From the NCBI GenBank assembly GCA_009377495.1, contig WHTZ01000004.1, forward strand, positions 146,425 through 210,424: a DNA stretch of 64,000 nucleotides, in the 5' to 3' direction. Under the pieces are notes generated by a model that had not been told where the DNA came from, did not search any database, and saw nothing but the letters and a program-made list of their open reading frames with translations. Of the stretch, positions 16,831-25,783 are shown one piece after another. Each line of letters begins with the position of its first letter. Position 1 is the stretch's first letter. Source of the stretch: Luteitalea sp. Lineage in GTDB: Bacteria; Acidobacteriota; Vicinamibacteria; Vicinamibacterales; Vicinamibacteraceae. The translations under genes and the position numbers were made by a program.

Positions 16831-17751
16831 CTATGGTTCTCCCACGGCGCGGGCGAAGACATCCTCGAGCGTCGGGACGCTCGGACGCAAGTGGCGCACC
16901 TGTACACGGTGCTGCGCGGCCAGCCCGAAGACATCCTGTGCGCCCATGCCCGCCGGCACGAACACGCGCATCACGTCATCGTCGGTACCGTGGCAGTCCA
17001 TCTGGTGCGCGCGCAGCACATCCACGAACGCCGGAAGGTCGCCTTTGATGCGCAGCTCGAACACGCGGCCCGTGGGTCCCTTCAACTCGGCAATCGGCCC
17101 ATGGGTCGCCACCCGCCCCTTGTCGAGAACAACCACGTGATGACAGGTCGCCTCGACATCGGGCAGCAGATGCGACGAGAGGATTAGGTTGACGCCCTTG
17201 TTGTGCGCCAGGTCCTGCACGAGCGCGAGCATCTCGTCGCGACCCTTCGGGTCGAGGCCGTTGGTGGGCTCATCGAGAAACAGAAGGTCCGGATCATGGA
17301 CCAACGCCTGTCCAAGCTTCAGGCGCTGCTTCATGCCGGTGGAGTACGTCTCTGAATTTCGATAACGCGCCTCGCCGAGCCCAACATAGAACAACACCTC
17401 GTGCGCACGCTGCATGGCGTCGGCAGCCGGGAGGCCGGCGAGCCGGCCGCAGTACGCGACAAAGGTGACCGCGTTCATACCTGGAATATGCGCGTCGGTT
17501 TCCGGCATGTAGCCGATGCGGCGGCGGATCTCGCGGGGGTGCGCACGCACATCGAGCCCGAGGACGCTCATGGCGCCCTGGTCGGGTGAGACGAAGCCGA
17601 GCAGGGCACGAAGCAGCGTGCTCTTTCCGGCGCCGTTCGGTCCAAGGAGACCGACGGCGCCCGGAGCAAACGTGGCGCTGACGTTGGTCAGCGCGTGCGT
17701 CTTGCCGTAGGTGACACTGACCTGCTGGAGCTGAACCACCAAATCCGCCAT
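16831..17751 (-). CDS. ABC transporter ATP-binding protein (first gene of operon)
   Basis: This is a 306-residue ATPase with Walker A GPNGAGKST, the signature YSTGMKQRLKLGQAL and Walker B LLFLDEPTNGLDP, followed by a C-terminal extension. The open frame begins at 17844, but ATG 17751 follows GGGGTGAG and begins MADLVVQLQQVSVTYGKTHA, the normal start of the domain. The extra upstream codons fall in a GGCACC-type word repeat. It heads the ATPase-permease-ATPase-permease operon. Confidence 0.92.
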   Translation of the reverse strand: MADLVVQLQQVSVTYGKTHALTNVSATFAPGAVGLLGPNGAGKSTLLRALLGFVSPDQGAMSVLGLDVRAHPREIRRRIGYMPETDAHIPGMNAVTFVAYCGRLAGLPAADAMQRAHEVLFYVGLGEARYRNSETYSTGMKQRLKLGQALVHDPDLLFLDEPTNGLDPKGRDEMLALVQDLAHNKGVNLILSSHLLPDVEATCHHVVVLDKGRVATHGPIAELKGPTGRVFELRIKGDLPAFVDVLRAHQMDCHGTDDDVMRVFVPAGMGAQDVFGLAAQHRVQVRHLRPSVPTLEDVFARAVGEP

Positions 17752-17799
17752 CTCACCCCGCAAAGGACTAGACGAAGGGAAACGGTACAGGGTTCTGGG

Positions 17800-17860
17800 T
17801 GGAGACGTGCCGGTGCCGCACCCCGGCACCCAGCACCCCCGCACCCGGCACCGCCCTACA
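17800..17860. repeat. Intergenic word repeat (CGGCACC-type)
   Basis: This is a degenerate array of CGGCACC/CAGCACC words between the HD-domain gene and the ABC operon. Similar words recur at 53357-53423. Confidence 0.6.
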
Positions 17861-18425
17861 TCTCTCCCTTGAGCCCCAATTCCTCCGCCCTCTCTCGCAT
17901 TGACCGAATGACGTTGGTGATGTGCTCGTCGAGAGGAATGCCCAGCTCCTCAGCGCCGCGCACGAGGTCCTCACGGCGCACCGCGCGCGCGAACGCCTTG
18001 TCCTTCATGCGCTTGCGCACGGAAGATGAGCTCAGGTCGAGCACACTCTTGGAGGGACGCACGAGCGCGGCGGCCGTGATGAAGCCGCACAGCTCGTCAC
18101 ACGCAAACAGGGCGTGCTCGAGCTTCGTCTGCCGCGGTACTCCTGTGTGATCACCATGCGACAGGACGGCTCGCACGATCAGCTCCGGGTAACCCCTCTC
18201 ACGCAAGATCTCAGCGCCGCGAAACGGATGCTCCGACAGATCGGGCCAACGCTCGTAGTCGAAGTCATGCAGGAGCGCCGCGATGCCCCACAGCTCCTCG
18301 TCTTCGCCGAACCGCCGCGCATACCCGCGCACGGCCGCTTCGACGGCGAGGGCATGGCGGATGAGACTCTCACTCTTCGTATACTCGGTGAGCAATGACC
18401 AGGCCTCGTCACGCGACGCTGTCAT
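17856..18425 (-). CDS. HD-domain metal-dependent phosphohydrolase
   Basis: This is a 189-residue HD-superfamily protein. The metal ligands are visible as LIRHALAVE (first His), ALLHDFDYE (the HD pair) and VLSHGDHTG (third His region). Such proteins hydrolyse phosphomonoesters or nucleotides; the substrate is unknown. ATG 18425 follows GGAG at suitable spacing, while the ATG four codons upstream does not, so the shorter form is chosen. It is divergent from the NUDIX gene, with an AT-rich stretch between them. Confidence 0.85.
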   Translation of the reverse strand: MTASRDEAWSLLTEYTKSESLIRHALAVEAAVRGYARRFGEDEELWGIAALLHDFDYERWPDLSEHPFRGAEILRERGYPELIVRAVLSHGDHTGVPRQTKLEHALFACDELCGFITAAALVRPSKSVLDLSSSSVRKRMKDKAFARAVRREDLVRGAEELGIPLDEHITNVIRSMRERAEELGLKGEM

Positions 18426-18498
18426 GCCAATCTCCATATGGGTTCACCGCCCGCATGATATATTCTTCTGACGTTGACCCGCCAATGCCGCCACGTTC

Positions 18499-18969
18499 TT
18501 GACAGAAGCCTCCCCCTCTGACGTCGTCCCGGCTCGTCGCTACCCAGCACACCCAGTTGTCGGCGTCGGAGCCATCGTCATTGACGAGGGGCGCGTGTTG
18601 CTCGTGCGGCGAGCGACGGAGCCCCAGGCGGGCACGTGGAACCTGCCCGGCGGTCGGCTAGAGCTCGGTGAAACGCTCGCCGCCGCCGTGGCGCGTGAGC
18701 TGCGCGAAGAAGCCGGCCTCGACGTAGAGGTCGGTCCTCCTGTCGACGTCGTCGATCGTATCGTGCGTGATGCCGATGGACGCGCGGAGTACCACTACGT
18801 GCTCGTTGGCTTTCTCTGCACACCTCGAGGCGGCAGCCTGCGAGCTGGCTCTGATGTGAGCGAGGTCGTGCTCGCCGATCCGACCAATCTCGCACCCTAT
18901 CGTCTGGCCAGTGAAACGTGCGCAGTGATCAACAAGGCTCTAGATCTCTGGCGAACGGGAACACGGTAA
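18499..18969 (+). CDS. NUDIX hydrolase (ADP-ribose pyrophosphatase-like)
   Basis: This is a 156-residue protein with a complete Nudix box ([20 protein letters not shown] then EAGL). The box binds Mg2+ and cleaves nucleoside diphosphates linked to another group. The preceding phrase [20 protein letters not shown] is typical of the ADP-ribose/housekeeping branch. An in-frame TGA lies at 18475 and no ATG or GTG follows before the domain, so TTG 18499 is the only sensible start. The sequence TATATT at about 18459 could be its -10. A long cruciform follows the stop codon. Confidence 0.87.
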   Translation: MTEASPSDVVPARRYPAHPVVGVGAIVIDEGRVLLVRRATEPQAGTWNLPGGRLELGETLAAAVARELREEAGLDVEVGPPVDVVDRIVRDADGRAEYHYVLVGFLCTPRGGSLRAGSDVSEVVLADPTNLAPYRLASETCAVINKALDLWRTGTR

Positions 18970-19094
18970 AGGTGCAAGGTGCCAGGGCTGTCTCAGGCTT
19001 CAGGGACCAGGTTCTCAGGGCTGGGCAGCCCTGATACCTGAAGCCCTGACACCTAGAGCCTGAGACAGCCCTAGCACCTCGCACCTTGCACCTT
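18968..19094. terminator. Long inverted repeat between convergent genes (bidirectional terminator candidate)
   Basis: The left arm (18968-18998) and right arm (19057-19094) pair over about 30 bp. They share AGCCTGAGACAGCCCT, with AGGTGCAAGGTGC on the left against GCACCTTGCACCTT on the right, where the right arm has one extra 7-nt word. A second perfect palindrome, TCAGGGCTG/CAGCCCTGA, lies inside at 19015-19034. The structure fills the whole gap between two convergent stop codons. Confidence 0.7.
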
Positions 19095-19504
19095 CACTCG
19101 CCGATCACCTTGATCACGACCCGCTTGCGGCGCTGGCCGTCGAACTCCGCATAGAAGACCTGCTCCCAGGGCCCCAGATCGAGGTCGCCCTTCGTGATCG
19201 GTAAAATCATCTGCTGACCCATGATTGTGCGTTTCAAATGGGCATCGGCATTGTCTTCGCCGGTTTGGTGGTGGCGATATGGCAAGCCGTACGGCGCGAG
19301 CTTCTCCAACCAGGCCTGGAAGTCCTCGATGAGGCCCTCTTCCCAGTCGTTCACGTAGACGCCTGCCGTAATGTGCATCGCAGAGACGAGCACCAGGCCC
19401 TCCTTGACTCCACTCTTCTTTACGGCGTGGCGTACATCATCGGTGATGCGAACGAACTCCTGTCGCTCCTTCGTGTTGAACCAGAGATATTCAGTGTGCG
19501 TCAT
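19094..19504 (-). CDS. yjbQ: YjbQ/UPF0047 family protein (secondary thiamine-phosphate synthase-like)
   Basis: This is a 136-residue small enzyme of the UPF0047 family. It shows the diagnostic phrases [37 protein letters not shown] and [14 protein letters not shown]. Members form trimers and have weak thiamine phosphate synthase activity; their main role is unclear. The frame extends to a TTG at 19540, but ATG 19504 has GGAG just upstream and matches the usual start (TEYLWFNT). It lies downstream of mtnA and tsaD on the same strand, with a 63-bp gap. Confidence 0.9.
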   Translation of the reverse strand: MTHTEYLWFNTKERQEFVRITDDVRHAVKKSGVKEGLVLVSAMHITAGVYVNDWEEGLIEDFQAWLEKLAPYGLPYRHHQTGEDNADAHLKRTIMGQQMILPITKGDLDLGPWEQVFYAEFDGQRRKRVVIKVIGE

Positions 19505-19567
19505 TGCTCCGATCTTCGTTGGCTGGCTCACTAAAATCAAACAAAGGGCCTGCGCCAGGACAATTGG

Positions 19568-20665
19568 TCAGAGAGACAGATTGGCGTGGGCATTGAGCGA
19601 GAGGGGCGCGGTGACGCCTTGGTGGAAGCGGCGGAGGCCAGCAGCCGCGATCATCGCGGCGTTGTCGGTGGCAAGCTTCAGACTCGGCACGAAGACCGGT
19701 AGACCCACCTGCTCACCTCGCGCCGTGGCGACCGCGCGCAGACGGCTGTTCGCGGAGACCCCACCGGCGATGCCGATGCTCCTCGCGTTGTACCAGCGCG
19801 CGGCGTCGAACGTGCGATTGAGCAGCGCCTCGATCACGACGCGCTGGAAGCTCGCGCAGATGTCGGCAATCTCGTGATCGGAGAATGCGGAACGCGCGCC
19901 AGGGCCAGCATCTCGTGATTTGACATAGCGCATCACCGCAGTCTTCAGGCCGCTGAAACTGAAATCGGTGCGATACTGTAGCGCCTTCTCGAACCCTTCG
20001 GGCAGAAGCACCTCTGGCGCCGGGTTACGGTCTCGATGCGTGAGGCGTGCCACCGGGAAGGCAATCGCGTGCTCGTTTCCTTGGGTAGCCAGGCGGTCGA
20101 TGATCGGACCGCCTGGGTATCCAAGGCCCAACAGCTTGGCGACCTTGTCGTACGCTTCGCCCGCCGCGTCATCCCGTGTTCGGCCAACGAGGTGGTACCT
20201 GCCCGGCTCCGGCACGAAGTAGAGACTCGTGTGGCCACCGGACACGACGAGCACGGACGCGGGATACGGCAGCTCACCGTGCTCGAGCACGAGCGACTCG
20301 ATGTGGCCTGCCAAGTGATGTACCGGGACGAGCGGCACGCCCAGCGATGCCGCCGCCGACTTGGCAAACGAGAGACCGACGAGCAGCGATCCGACGAGAC
20401 CGGGCCCTTGCGTCACGGCCAGCGCGTCGATATCGCGCCACCCGACACGACCGTCCTCCAGCGCGCGCTCGGCCACGCCACAGATGTCGCGCAGGTGTTG
20501 TCGCGACGCGAGCTCCGGCACGACGCCGCCCCATGCCCGGTGAATCGCCACCTGGGACGCGATCACGTTCGAGCGTGCCTGCCACGGCCGCGCCGCGTCG
20601 CCCCGCTCCTCGACGACGGCCGCCGCGGTCTCGTCACAGGAGCTCTCGATGCCAAGGATCTTCAT
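19568..20665 (-). CDS. tsaD: tRNA N6-threonylcarbamoyladenosine transferase TsaD
   Basis: This is a 365-residue Kae1/TsaD ATPase-fold protein, slightly longer than the family average. It begins MKILGIESSCDETAAAVVEE and carries the metal-binding HHLAGHIES, the phosphate loop VVSGGHTSL and GGVSANSRLR. It transfers threonylcarbamoyl from TsaC product to A37 of ANN-decoding tRNAs, working with TsaB and TsaE, which are not in this window. It lies 9 bp after mtnA and is probably co-transcribed with it. Confidence 0.97.
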   Translation of the reverse strand: MKILGIESSCDETAAAVVEERGDAARPWQARSNVIASQVAIHRAWGGVVPELASRQHLRDICGVAERALEDGRVGWRDIDALAVTQGPGLVGSLLVGLSFAKSAAASLGVPLVPVHHLAGHIESLVLEHGELPYPASVLVVSGGHTSLYFVPEPGRYHLVGRTRDDAAGEAYDKVAKLLGLGYPGGPIIDRLATQGNEHAIAFPVARLTHRDRNPAPEVLLPEGFEKALQYRTDFSFSGLKTAVMRYVKSRDAGPGARSAFSDHEIADICASFQRVVIEALLNRTFDAARWYNARSIGIAGGVSANSRLRAVATARGEQVGLPVFVPSLKLATDNAAMIAAAGLRRFHQGVTAPLSLNAHANLSL

Positions 20666-20674
20666 GCCTGCGTG

Positions 20675-21736
20675 TCACGTCAGGGCCGGTGTGCGCTGCT
20701 CGATCAAGGCGCGCAGCGACGTTGCATAGGGAGGGCGCGCAATGCCGTGTTCCGTCACGATGCCGCTGACGTACGCGGCCGGCGTGATGTCGAACGCGGG
20801 ATTCCACACCGACGCACCAGCCGCTGCGAGCCGCTGGGAGCCAACGTGCGTGAGCTCACGTTGGTTGCGCTCTTCGATGGGAATCGATGCGCCGTCTGGT
20901 GACGCGAGATCGACCGTGGAAAGCGGCGCCGCGACGTAGAACGGGACGCTGTGCTCCCGCGCGAGCACAGCCAGCGAATAGGTTCCGATCTTGTTGGCCA
21001 CATCGCCGTTCGCCGCAATGCGATCCGCGCCAACCACGACCAGGTCCACGCGACCGTGTTGCATCAGCGAGCCGGCCATACTGTCGGCGATCACCGTCGT
21101 CGGGATGCCGTCTCTGATGAGCTCCCACGCGGTGAGCCGTGCGCCCTGCAGAAATGGGCGCGTCTCATCCGCAAAGACCTCGACGCGCCGGCCGACTTCG
21201 ACCGCACCGCGGATCACGCCGAGCGCGGTGCCATACCCGGCGGTCGCGAGCGCGCCAGCATTGCAATGCGTGAGCACACGTGCCTGTTCCGGGACGATGG
21301 TCGCGCCGTGCCGGCCGATGGCACGACAGCTCTCGACGTCTTCGTCGTGGATACGCGCTGCCTCGGCCTCGAGTCGCGCCTTCAGCTCCTCGACCGATGC
21401 TCCCGCCTGCACCGCTGCGGAGAAGACACGCTTCATCCGCTCGATCGCCCAAAACAAATTCACCGCCGTCGGACGCGTCGACGCGAGCAGATCGCAGATC
21501 TTGAAGAACTCCGCGGTCAGCTGCTTCGTGCCATGCGCCGTACTGCGCTTGACACCGAGCGCCACACCCATGGCCGCCGCGACGCCAATGGCCGGCGCGC
21601 CGCGAATGACCATCGCCTTGATCGCACGAGCCACTTCCTGCGCTGTCCGACAGCGGACATAGACCTCCTTGGCGGGCAGCTTTCGCTGGTCCACCATGGA
21701 CACGACATCACCGTCCCATGCCACGGTTGGCAACAT
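20675..21736 (-). CDS. mtnA: S-methyl-5-thioribose-1-phosphate isomerase MtnA
   Basis: This is a 353-residue aldose-ketose isomerase of the methionine salvage pathway, homologous to eIF2B alpha subunits. The motifs visible are [13 protein letters not shown], the catalytic-cysteine region [10 protein letters not shown] and the catalytic-aspartate region [17 protein letters not shown]. It converts methylthioribose-1-phosphate to methylthioribulose-1-phosphate. The ATG is only 17 bp from the start of the divergent pyruvyltransferase gene. No other methionine-salvage genes are near. Confidence 0.96.
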   Translation of the reverse strand: MLPTVAWDGDVVSMVDQRKLPAKEVYVRCRTAQEVARAIKAMVIRGAPAIGVAAAMGVALGVKRSTAHGTKQLTAEFFKICDLLASTRPTAVNLFWAIERMKRVFSAAVQAGASVEELKARLEAEAARIHDEDVESCRAIGRHGATIVPEQARVLTHCNAGALATAGYGTALGVIRGAVEVGRRVEVFADETRPFLQGARLTAWELIRDGIPTTVIADSMAGSLMQHGRVDLVVVGADRIAANGDVANKIGTYSLAVLAREHSVPFYVAAPLSTVDLASPDGASIPIEERNQRELTHVGSQRLAAAGASVWNPAFDITPAAYVSGIVTEHGIARPPYATSLRALIEQRTPALT

Positions 21737-21753
21737 AATGTCATCATACCTCG

Positions 21754-23001
21754 GTGCGGCACGTCCTCATCCTGAACCAACACGGAGAGAACCGCGGAGA
21801 CGAGGCAGCCATGCGTGCCATGCTCGCCTGCCTCGACGAGGCGTTGGGCGGGGCGAGCTTCACGATTCTGTACCAGTTCCGCGACCGTTCGCTCACGCTC
21901 CAATTTGCGCAGGATGTGCGGATGCTGCCGATCACGATGTCCGTGAGCGAGGCGGCGCGATTGTCGCTCTTCGCTGTGGGGACACTGGTCGGCGCGACGC
22001 TCGAGCCCGTGCTCGGCCCGCACGGCAAGGCCATCACAGAAGCTTACGAGAGGGCCGATCTGGTGCTCTCGGCTCCCGGTGGTCCATACTTCGGCGACAT
22101 CTACGCCAACCACGAGCTGGTGCATTGGTTCTTCGTCTGGTTCGCGAAGCGCTACCGGAAGCCGCTCATGCTGTACTCGCCGTCGGCCGGTCCGTTCGCG
22201 AACCCCCTTCTGAACCCCCTACGCCGGCGCCTCTACCGTGCGTTTGATGTCCTGTGTGCGCGCGAGCCGATCTCGGCCCGTATGATCGAGAGGTTGGTCG
22301 GTCAGAGTCTCACCGTGCACGTCACCGCAGATTCGGCCATCCAAGTTCGTGTGCCCCCGCTCGACCGCGTACAGTTCTTCGGCGCGAACCGGAACAGTCT
22401 TGCCGATCGCTTCGTGGTCGGCGTGTCGGTCATCGACTACGCCTTCCTGGAAGCTGCTGATCCGGTGGGCCTGAAGTCCGCCTACGAGAACGCGCTCGTC
22501 GATCTCGTGATGCACCTCTCGAAACGCCGCGACTGCCATTTCCTCTTCCTCCCTCAGCTGTACGGGAAGGCGCATACCGACGTGCCCTATCTGAAGCGCA
22601 TCGCACAGCGCCTTCCGCCCGGGCTGAGCTGGGAGATCGTTGACGACTCCCTCGACTCAGACACCCAGCGCAGCATCTTCGGGATGGCGGACACGTTCAT
22701 CGCAAGCCGCTACCATCCCGCCATCTTTGGCGGCTCCGCGTGCGTTCCGGGCCTCTGTTTCTACTACGAGCACAAAGCGCTTGGCTTCATGACGCAGCTC
22801 GGGATGGAGCGATTCGCCTTCGACATCCGCAATCTCGACACCGGTGCCCTGCGCATGGCCATGGACGAGATCCTGGACAACCGTGCGGCGCTGTCTCGAG
22901 CCATCGAGCTGCGCTTACCCGCTCTCGTGGCGCAGGCAAGACGGAGCACAGAGCTCGCCGTGGAGCTGCTCGAGTCAGGAGGCCGGCGCCGTCACGGTTG
23001 A
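21754..23001 (+). CDS. Polysaccharide pyruvyl transferase family protein
   Basis: This is a 415-residue protein of the WcaK/CsaB fold. The N-terminus [20 protein letters not shown], the phrase [15 protein letters not shown] and the C-terminal [12 protein letters not shown] match the family pattern (GxxNxGDE, GGG/GGP, RxHxxIFA). These enzymes add ketal pyruvate from PEP to glycans, or form a related nucleotide-sugar-like fold. The start is GTG 21754, very close to divergent mtnA; a CATAAT overlaps the mtnA start and may give a nearly leaderless transcript. It overlaps the convergent asparagine-synthetase-like gene by 10 bp, and both probably serve surface glycan assembly. Confidence 0.85.
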   Translation: MRHVLILNQHGENRGDEAAMRAMLACLDEALGGASFTILYQFRDRSLTLQFAQDVRMLPITMSVSEAARLSLFAVGTLVGATLEPVLGPHGKAITEAYERADLVLSAPGGPYFGDIYANHELVHWFFVWFAKRYRKPLMLYSPSAGPFANPLLNPLRRRLYRAFDVLCAREPISARMIERLVGQSLTVHVTADSAIQVRVPPLDRVQFFGANRNSLADRFVVGVSVIDYAFLEAADPVGLKSAYENALVDLVMHLSKRRDCHFLFLPQLYGKAHTDVPYLKRIAQRLPPGLSWEIVDDSLDSDTQRSIFGMADTFIASRYHPAIFGGSACVPGLCFYYEHKALGFMTQLGMERFAFDIRNLDTGALRMAMDEILDNRAALSRAIELRLPALVAQARRSTELAVELLESGGRRRHG

Positions 23002-24848
23002 CTCGCTGCGCGTCGGCAAGCGTGTGCTAACGCGCCGTAGGATGCCAGAAGGCCGATCGGTTGGAGGATGTGGTCTCCCAAGCGCCCGATGTGGTTTCGG
23101 AAGGCGCGGTCGATCGCGCTGTCGCCGAATAGCTCGTCCATGTACCTCGCGTCACACGTGAACGGTAACGACCCGACGAGCTCCTCGACCGTCGGTCGCA
23201 AGATCGTCCGGTACCAGCGATCGATGGGCGAGGCAACAGGCGACTGCTTGGCTTGGTAGACAACACTCGCTGGCAGCAGGCCAGCGTCGACGATCGCGTC
23301 GAGGAATAGCCGCTTCCCGACGTCGCCCGACCCCGAGCTCGGGGGACGAAGAAGCGTCTCTGGAATGGACATGCCGAACTGCTGGACGCTCTGATCGTGA
23401 TACGGCGAGCTTTGGGCGACGCCCGTGGCGGCGACGGTGCCCTCGACCTTCGAGCGACTCTGGCCGATCGCCGCGTGGCCTTGCAACGCAAGCCTCATAG
23501 GATGAAGCGCCGAACGAGGCGCAAGTTGCTCGCGGATTTGAGCAACGTCTTCGTGCTGAGGAGGCTGCTCGGCTCGAAGACGTCGACGAGCGATCTCATC
23601 GAAAATCGGCACTGGTAGATGACCCCTGGCGGCTGGCGAGGACATGGCTTGTTCGAGGACGCCCCGCGCACGGCGTCCCCCATGACCCAACACCCTTTCG
23701 ACCGGCTTCAGACCGAGGACCGATCGAGCGGTCCGTAAGGCCACGGGCGGCAAGATGCCTACTCTCGAGAGCAGCCGGGCCCGCTGATTCACGGTCGGAT
23801 AGCCCAAGAGCACCGCGTCGGCGCCGTCTCCTGAAAAGATGTGCCGCACACCAAGATCCCGAGCCGCTTCTGAAGCCGCTAGAGCATGAAGAATGTAGTG
23901 CGGTTGTGCGACCGGTTGGTTGTAGCACTCGCCGAAACGGCGGAGGGTGCTAGCGATGCGATCCGGCTCGATCGACACCCACGTGTGCTTCGCGTTCGCC
24001 GCCTTCACCACGTCATCGACGTGGCGCTGGTTGTAGCGCTCTTCCCCGAATAGGTATGTGAAGGTTCGGACGCTGTAGCCGAGACGATGCAGAATCGCTG
24101 CGACCAACGCCGAGTCGACGCCTCCGAGCAGCACGCCTTGTTCTTGGCACCCTTGCGCCTGTCGAGCCACGGCTTCCGTCACCAATCGCAACAATTCTTG
24201 CGCCACCGCGCGTCTGTCCATCGTTCGGGCATCCGAAGCTGACTCGACATCTCGTCGTGGAAACTCGAGACGCCGGTTCGATGGGAGCGAGAGGCCTCCT
24301 CGCGGTGGTAGCACCGTCACACCCTCGAGGATGGTTCGCCCATGGGGAACGAACGCGTGACAGAGAAGGAAGTCTTCGTAGGCACGATCGAAAGCGGCTC
24401 GATCGACGCCAGCCGCGACCAGCCAGAGGTGGCTCGCCACAACCGCTTCCTCTCCGGAGTCGTGAACGACGACTCGGTGGGGCCCGGCGCCGCTCACGAG
24501 AACCAACGTCCCATCGGCTCCGCCGATGAGAGCGATCACGTCGACATCGAGCTCCCGAGGGAGGGCACCGTCAGTCGCGAGGAACCGCTCCAAGAGTCGA
24601 GCAGCTGCGCGGTCTGGATGATCAGCCCGTTGCAGCGTCGAGCCGAGCGCGACGATGGACGACCCGGCGAGGGTTGCGCGACCTGCCACCCACCCGCCGT
24701 CGCTCGTGACACCAAGGCATAGGGCCGGCCCGCCTGAGCTCGAACGTACCTCGATCGCGGCCGGTGCCACGCCAACAACCTCAGATGCTGCACGACACAT
24801 CCTGTTGAAGCGCTCGGCAGAACCGCGCACCGCGAAGATCGTGTTCAC
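22992..24848 (-). CDS. Asparagine synthetase-like protein with degenerate active sites
   Basis: This is a 618-residue protein with the AsnB layout: an N-terminal Ntn-hydrolase-like half, then an ATP-pyrophosphatase half. The glutaminase nucleophile is missing, because residue 2 is Asn where Cys is needed. The PP-loop reads LLGGVDSALVAAIL instead of SGGxDS, and the later SGDGGDE motif is SGDGADAVLLGYP. It is therefore probably not a true asparagine synthetase. Similar proteins occur in polysaccharide and peptide-modification clusters. GTG 24848 overlaps the upstream stop (GTGA) and follows GGAGG. It is the last gene of a leftward operon with the flippase-like and GT4 genes. Confidence 0.8.
   Translation of the reverse strand: MNTIFAVRGSAERFNRMCRAASEVVGVAPAAIEVRSSSGGPALCLGVTSDGGWVAGRATLAGSSIVALGSTLQRADHPDRAAARLLERFLATDGALPRELDVDVIALIGGADGTLVLVSGAGPHRVVVHDSGEEAVVASHLWLVAAGVDRAAFDRAYEDFLLCHAFVPHGRTILEGVTVLPPRGGLSLPSNRRLEFPRRDVESASDARTMDRRAVAQELLRLVTEAVARQAQGCQEQGVLLGGVDSALVAAILHRLGYSVRTFTYLFGEERYNQRHVDDVVKAANAKHTWVSIEPDRIASTLRRFGECYNQPVAQPHYILHALAASEAARDLGVRHIFSGDGADAVLLGYPTVNQRARLLSRVGILPPVALRTARSVLGLKPVERVLGHGGRRARGVLEQAMSSPAARGHLPVPIFDEIARRRLRAEQPPQHEDVAQIREQLAPRSALHPMRLALQGHAAIGQSRSKVEGTVAATGVAQSSPYHDQSVQQFGMSIPETLLRPPSSGSGDVGKRLFLDAIVDAGLLPASVVYQAKQSPVASPIDRWYRTILRPTVEELVGSLPFTCDARYMDELFGDSAIDRAFRNHIGRLGDHILQPIGLLASYGALAHACRRAASQP
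23013..23067. repeat. 55-bp sequence repeated exactly at the window end
   Basis: These 55 bases, inside the 3' end of the asparagine-synthetase-like gene, are identical and in the same orientation as 63946-64000. The base before the match differs (G against C). The match may continue beyond the window. Confidence 0.95.
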
Positions 24849-25783
24849 ATGTCCTCCACGGCCGCGCGCCCGCGAAACCACACGTAAGTGAAGCAGCTCG
24901 CTCCCAGCGTTGCCACCACCGCGAGCTGAGCGGCCCGGTCAAAGGTCCCGGCGAAGATTCCCAAGTCGAACGCTTGCCCGGTGGCGAAGACCACGTAGCC
25001 GATGATGAGCTCTCTGACGACGAGGTTGCCCGGCGTGATCGCCAAGAGGGCGCTCACGCCAGAGGCGACGCTCAAGACGAGGAGCACCCACGGCGGCGCG
25101 CTCGTTCCGAGCAGATGGAACGTGATGCCGAAGCGGAGGCTCAGGAGCGCGTACTGAGCCAGCGTCCAGAACGCGGTGATCGCGGCGAGGCCTGGCCGCC
25201 GACGTGCGATACCGAACCCTTCTCGGAAATCGTCCCAGAGGCGCGCCGCCCTCTTGCCTGAAAAGGTGAGGGGAGGCAGGGGGTGTATCAGGGACACGAG
25301 GGCCACCGCCGTGAGCAGACCGAAGATCGCGAGTAGCGGGTAACTCAACCGCCCACTCACCGCGGCTCCAAACAGGAGCGCGCAAATCCCGACCACGCCG
25401 CTGATGGCAATTTGGATCGCCAACCGGACGGCGAAGAGGCTGCCGAAACGCACGTAGCCCATGCCGTACTCGCGCTTCATGTACTGAGCACGGACGACGA
25501 CGCCGATCCGGAAGGGCAGATAATTCCCGAAGGCCACTGCCGACGAGAGCACGAAGTTCTCTCTGAACGAGATCGGTAAGCCCTCGGCGCGGAAGAGCAC
25601 GTAGCTCTGCGCCGAGATCGCGACCCACGTAGCCGAGACGAGGAGAAGCATCAGCAGGAGCCCCTCCCACGACGCCTCGAGCGTCTCGGCCAGTAGGACA
25701 CGTCGCTGCCAGACGTAAAAGAGACCTCCGGCGACGAAGACGAGCCCGAGGACGCTTCCTACCGCCTCACGCGCTCGCTGCAC
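24845..25783 (-). CDS. Flippase-like integral membrane protein (lysylphosphatidylglycerol synthase TM family)
   Basis: This is a 312-residue protein with about eight membrane segments. It has the pattern of the UPF0104/LPG-synthase transmembrane domain: FVLSSAVAFGNYLPFRIGVV and SVASGVSALLAITPGNLVVRE (shown in parts), the latter being the conserved C-terminal TPGxxGxxE-like motif. The family moves lipid-linked sugars or lipids across membranes in several pathways. The start is GTG 25783, 25 bp inside the end of the GT4 gene, and its stop overlaps the next gene. This argues for coordinated translation in a glycan operon. Confidence 0.8.
   Translation of the reverse strand: MQRAREAVGSVLGLVFVAGGLFYVWQRRVLLAETLEASWEGLLLMLLLVSATWVAISAQSYVLFRAEGLPISFRENFVLSSAVAFGNYLPFRIGVVVRAQYMKREYGMGYVRFGSLFAVRLAIQIAISGVVGICALLFGAAVSGRLSYPLLAIFGLLTAVALVSLIHPLPPLTFSGKRAARLWDDFREGFGIARRRPGLAAITAFWTLAQYALLSLRFGITFHLLGTSAPPWVLLVLSVASGVSALLAITPGNLVVRELIIGYVVFATGQAFDLGIFAGTFDRAAQLAVVATLGASCFTYVWFRGRAAVEDM

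Noticed and set aside
22992..24848. Normal glutamine-dependent asparagine synthetase
   Set aside because: Cys2 and the SGGxDS and GGDE motifs are all altered.
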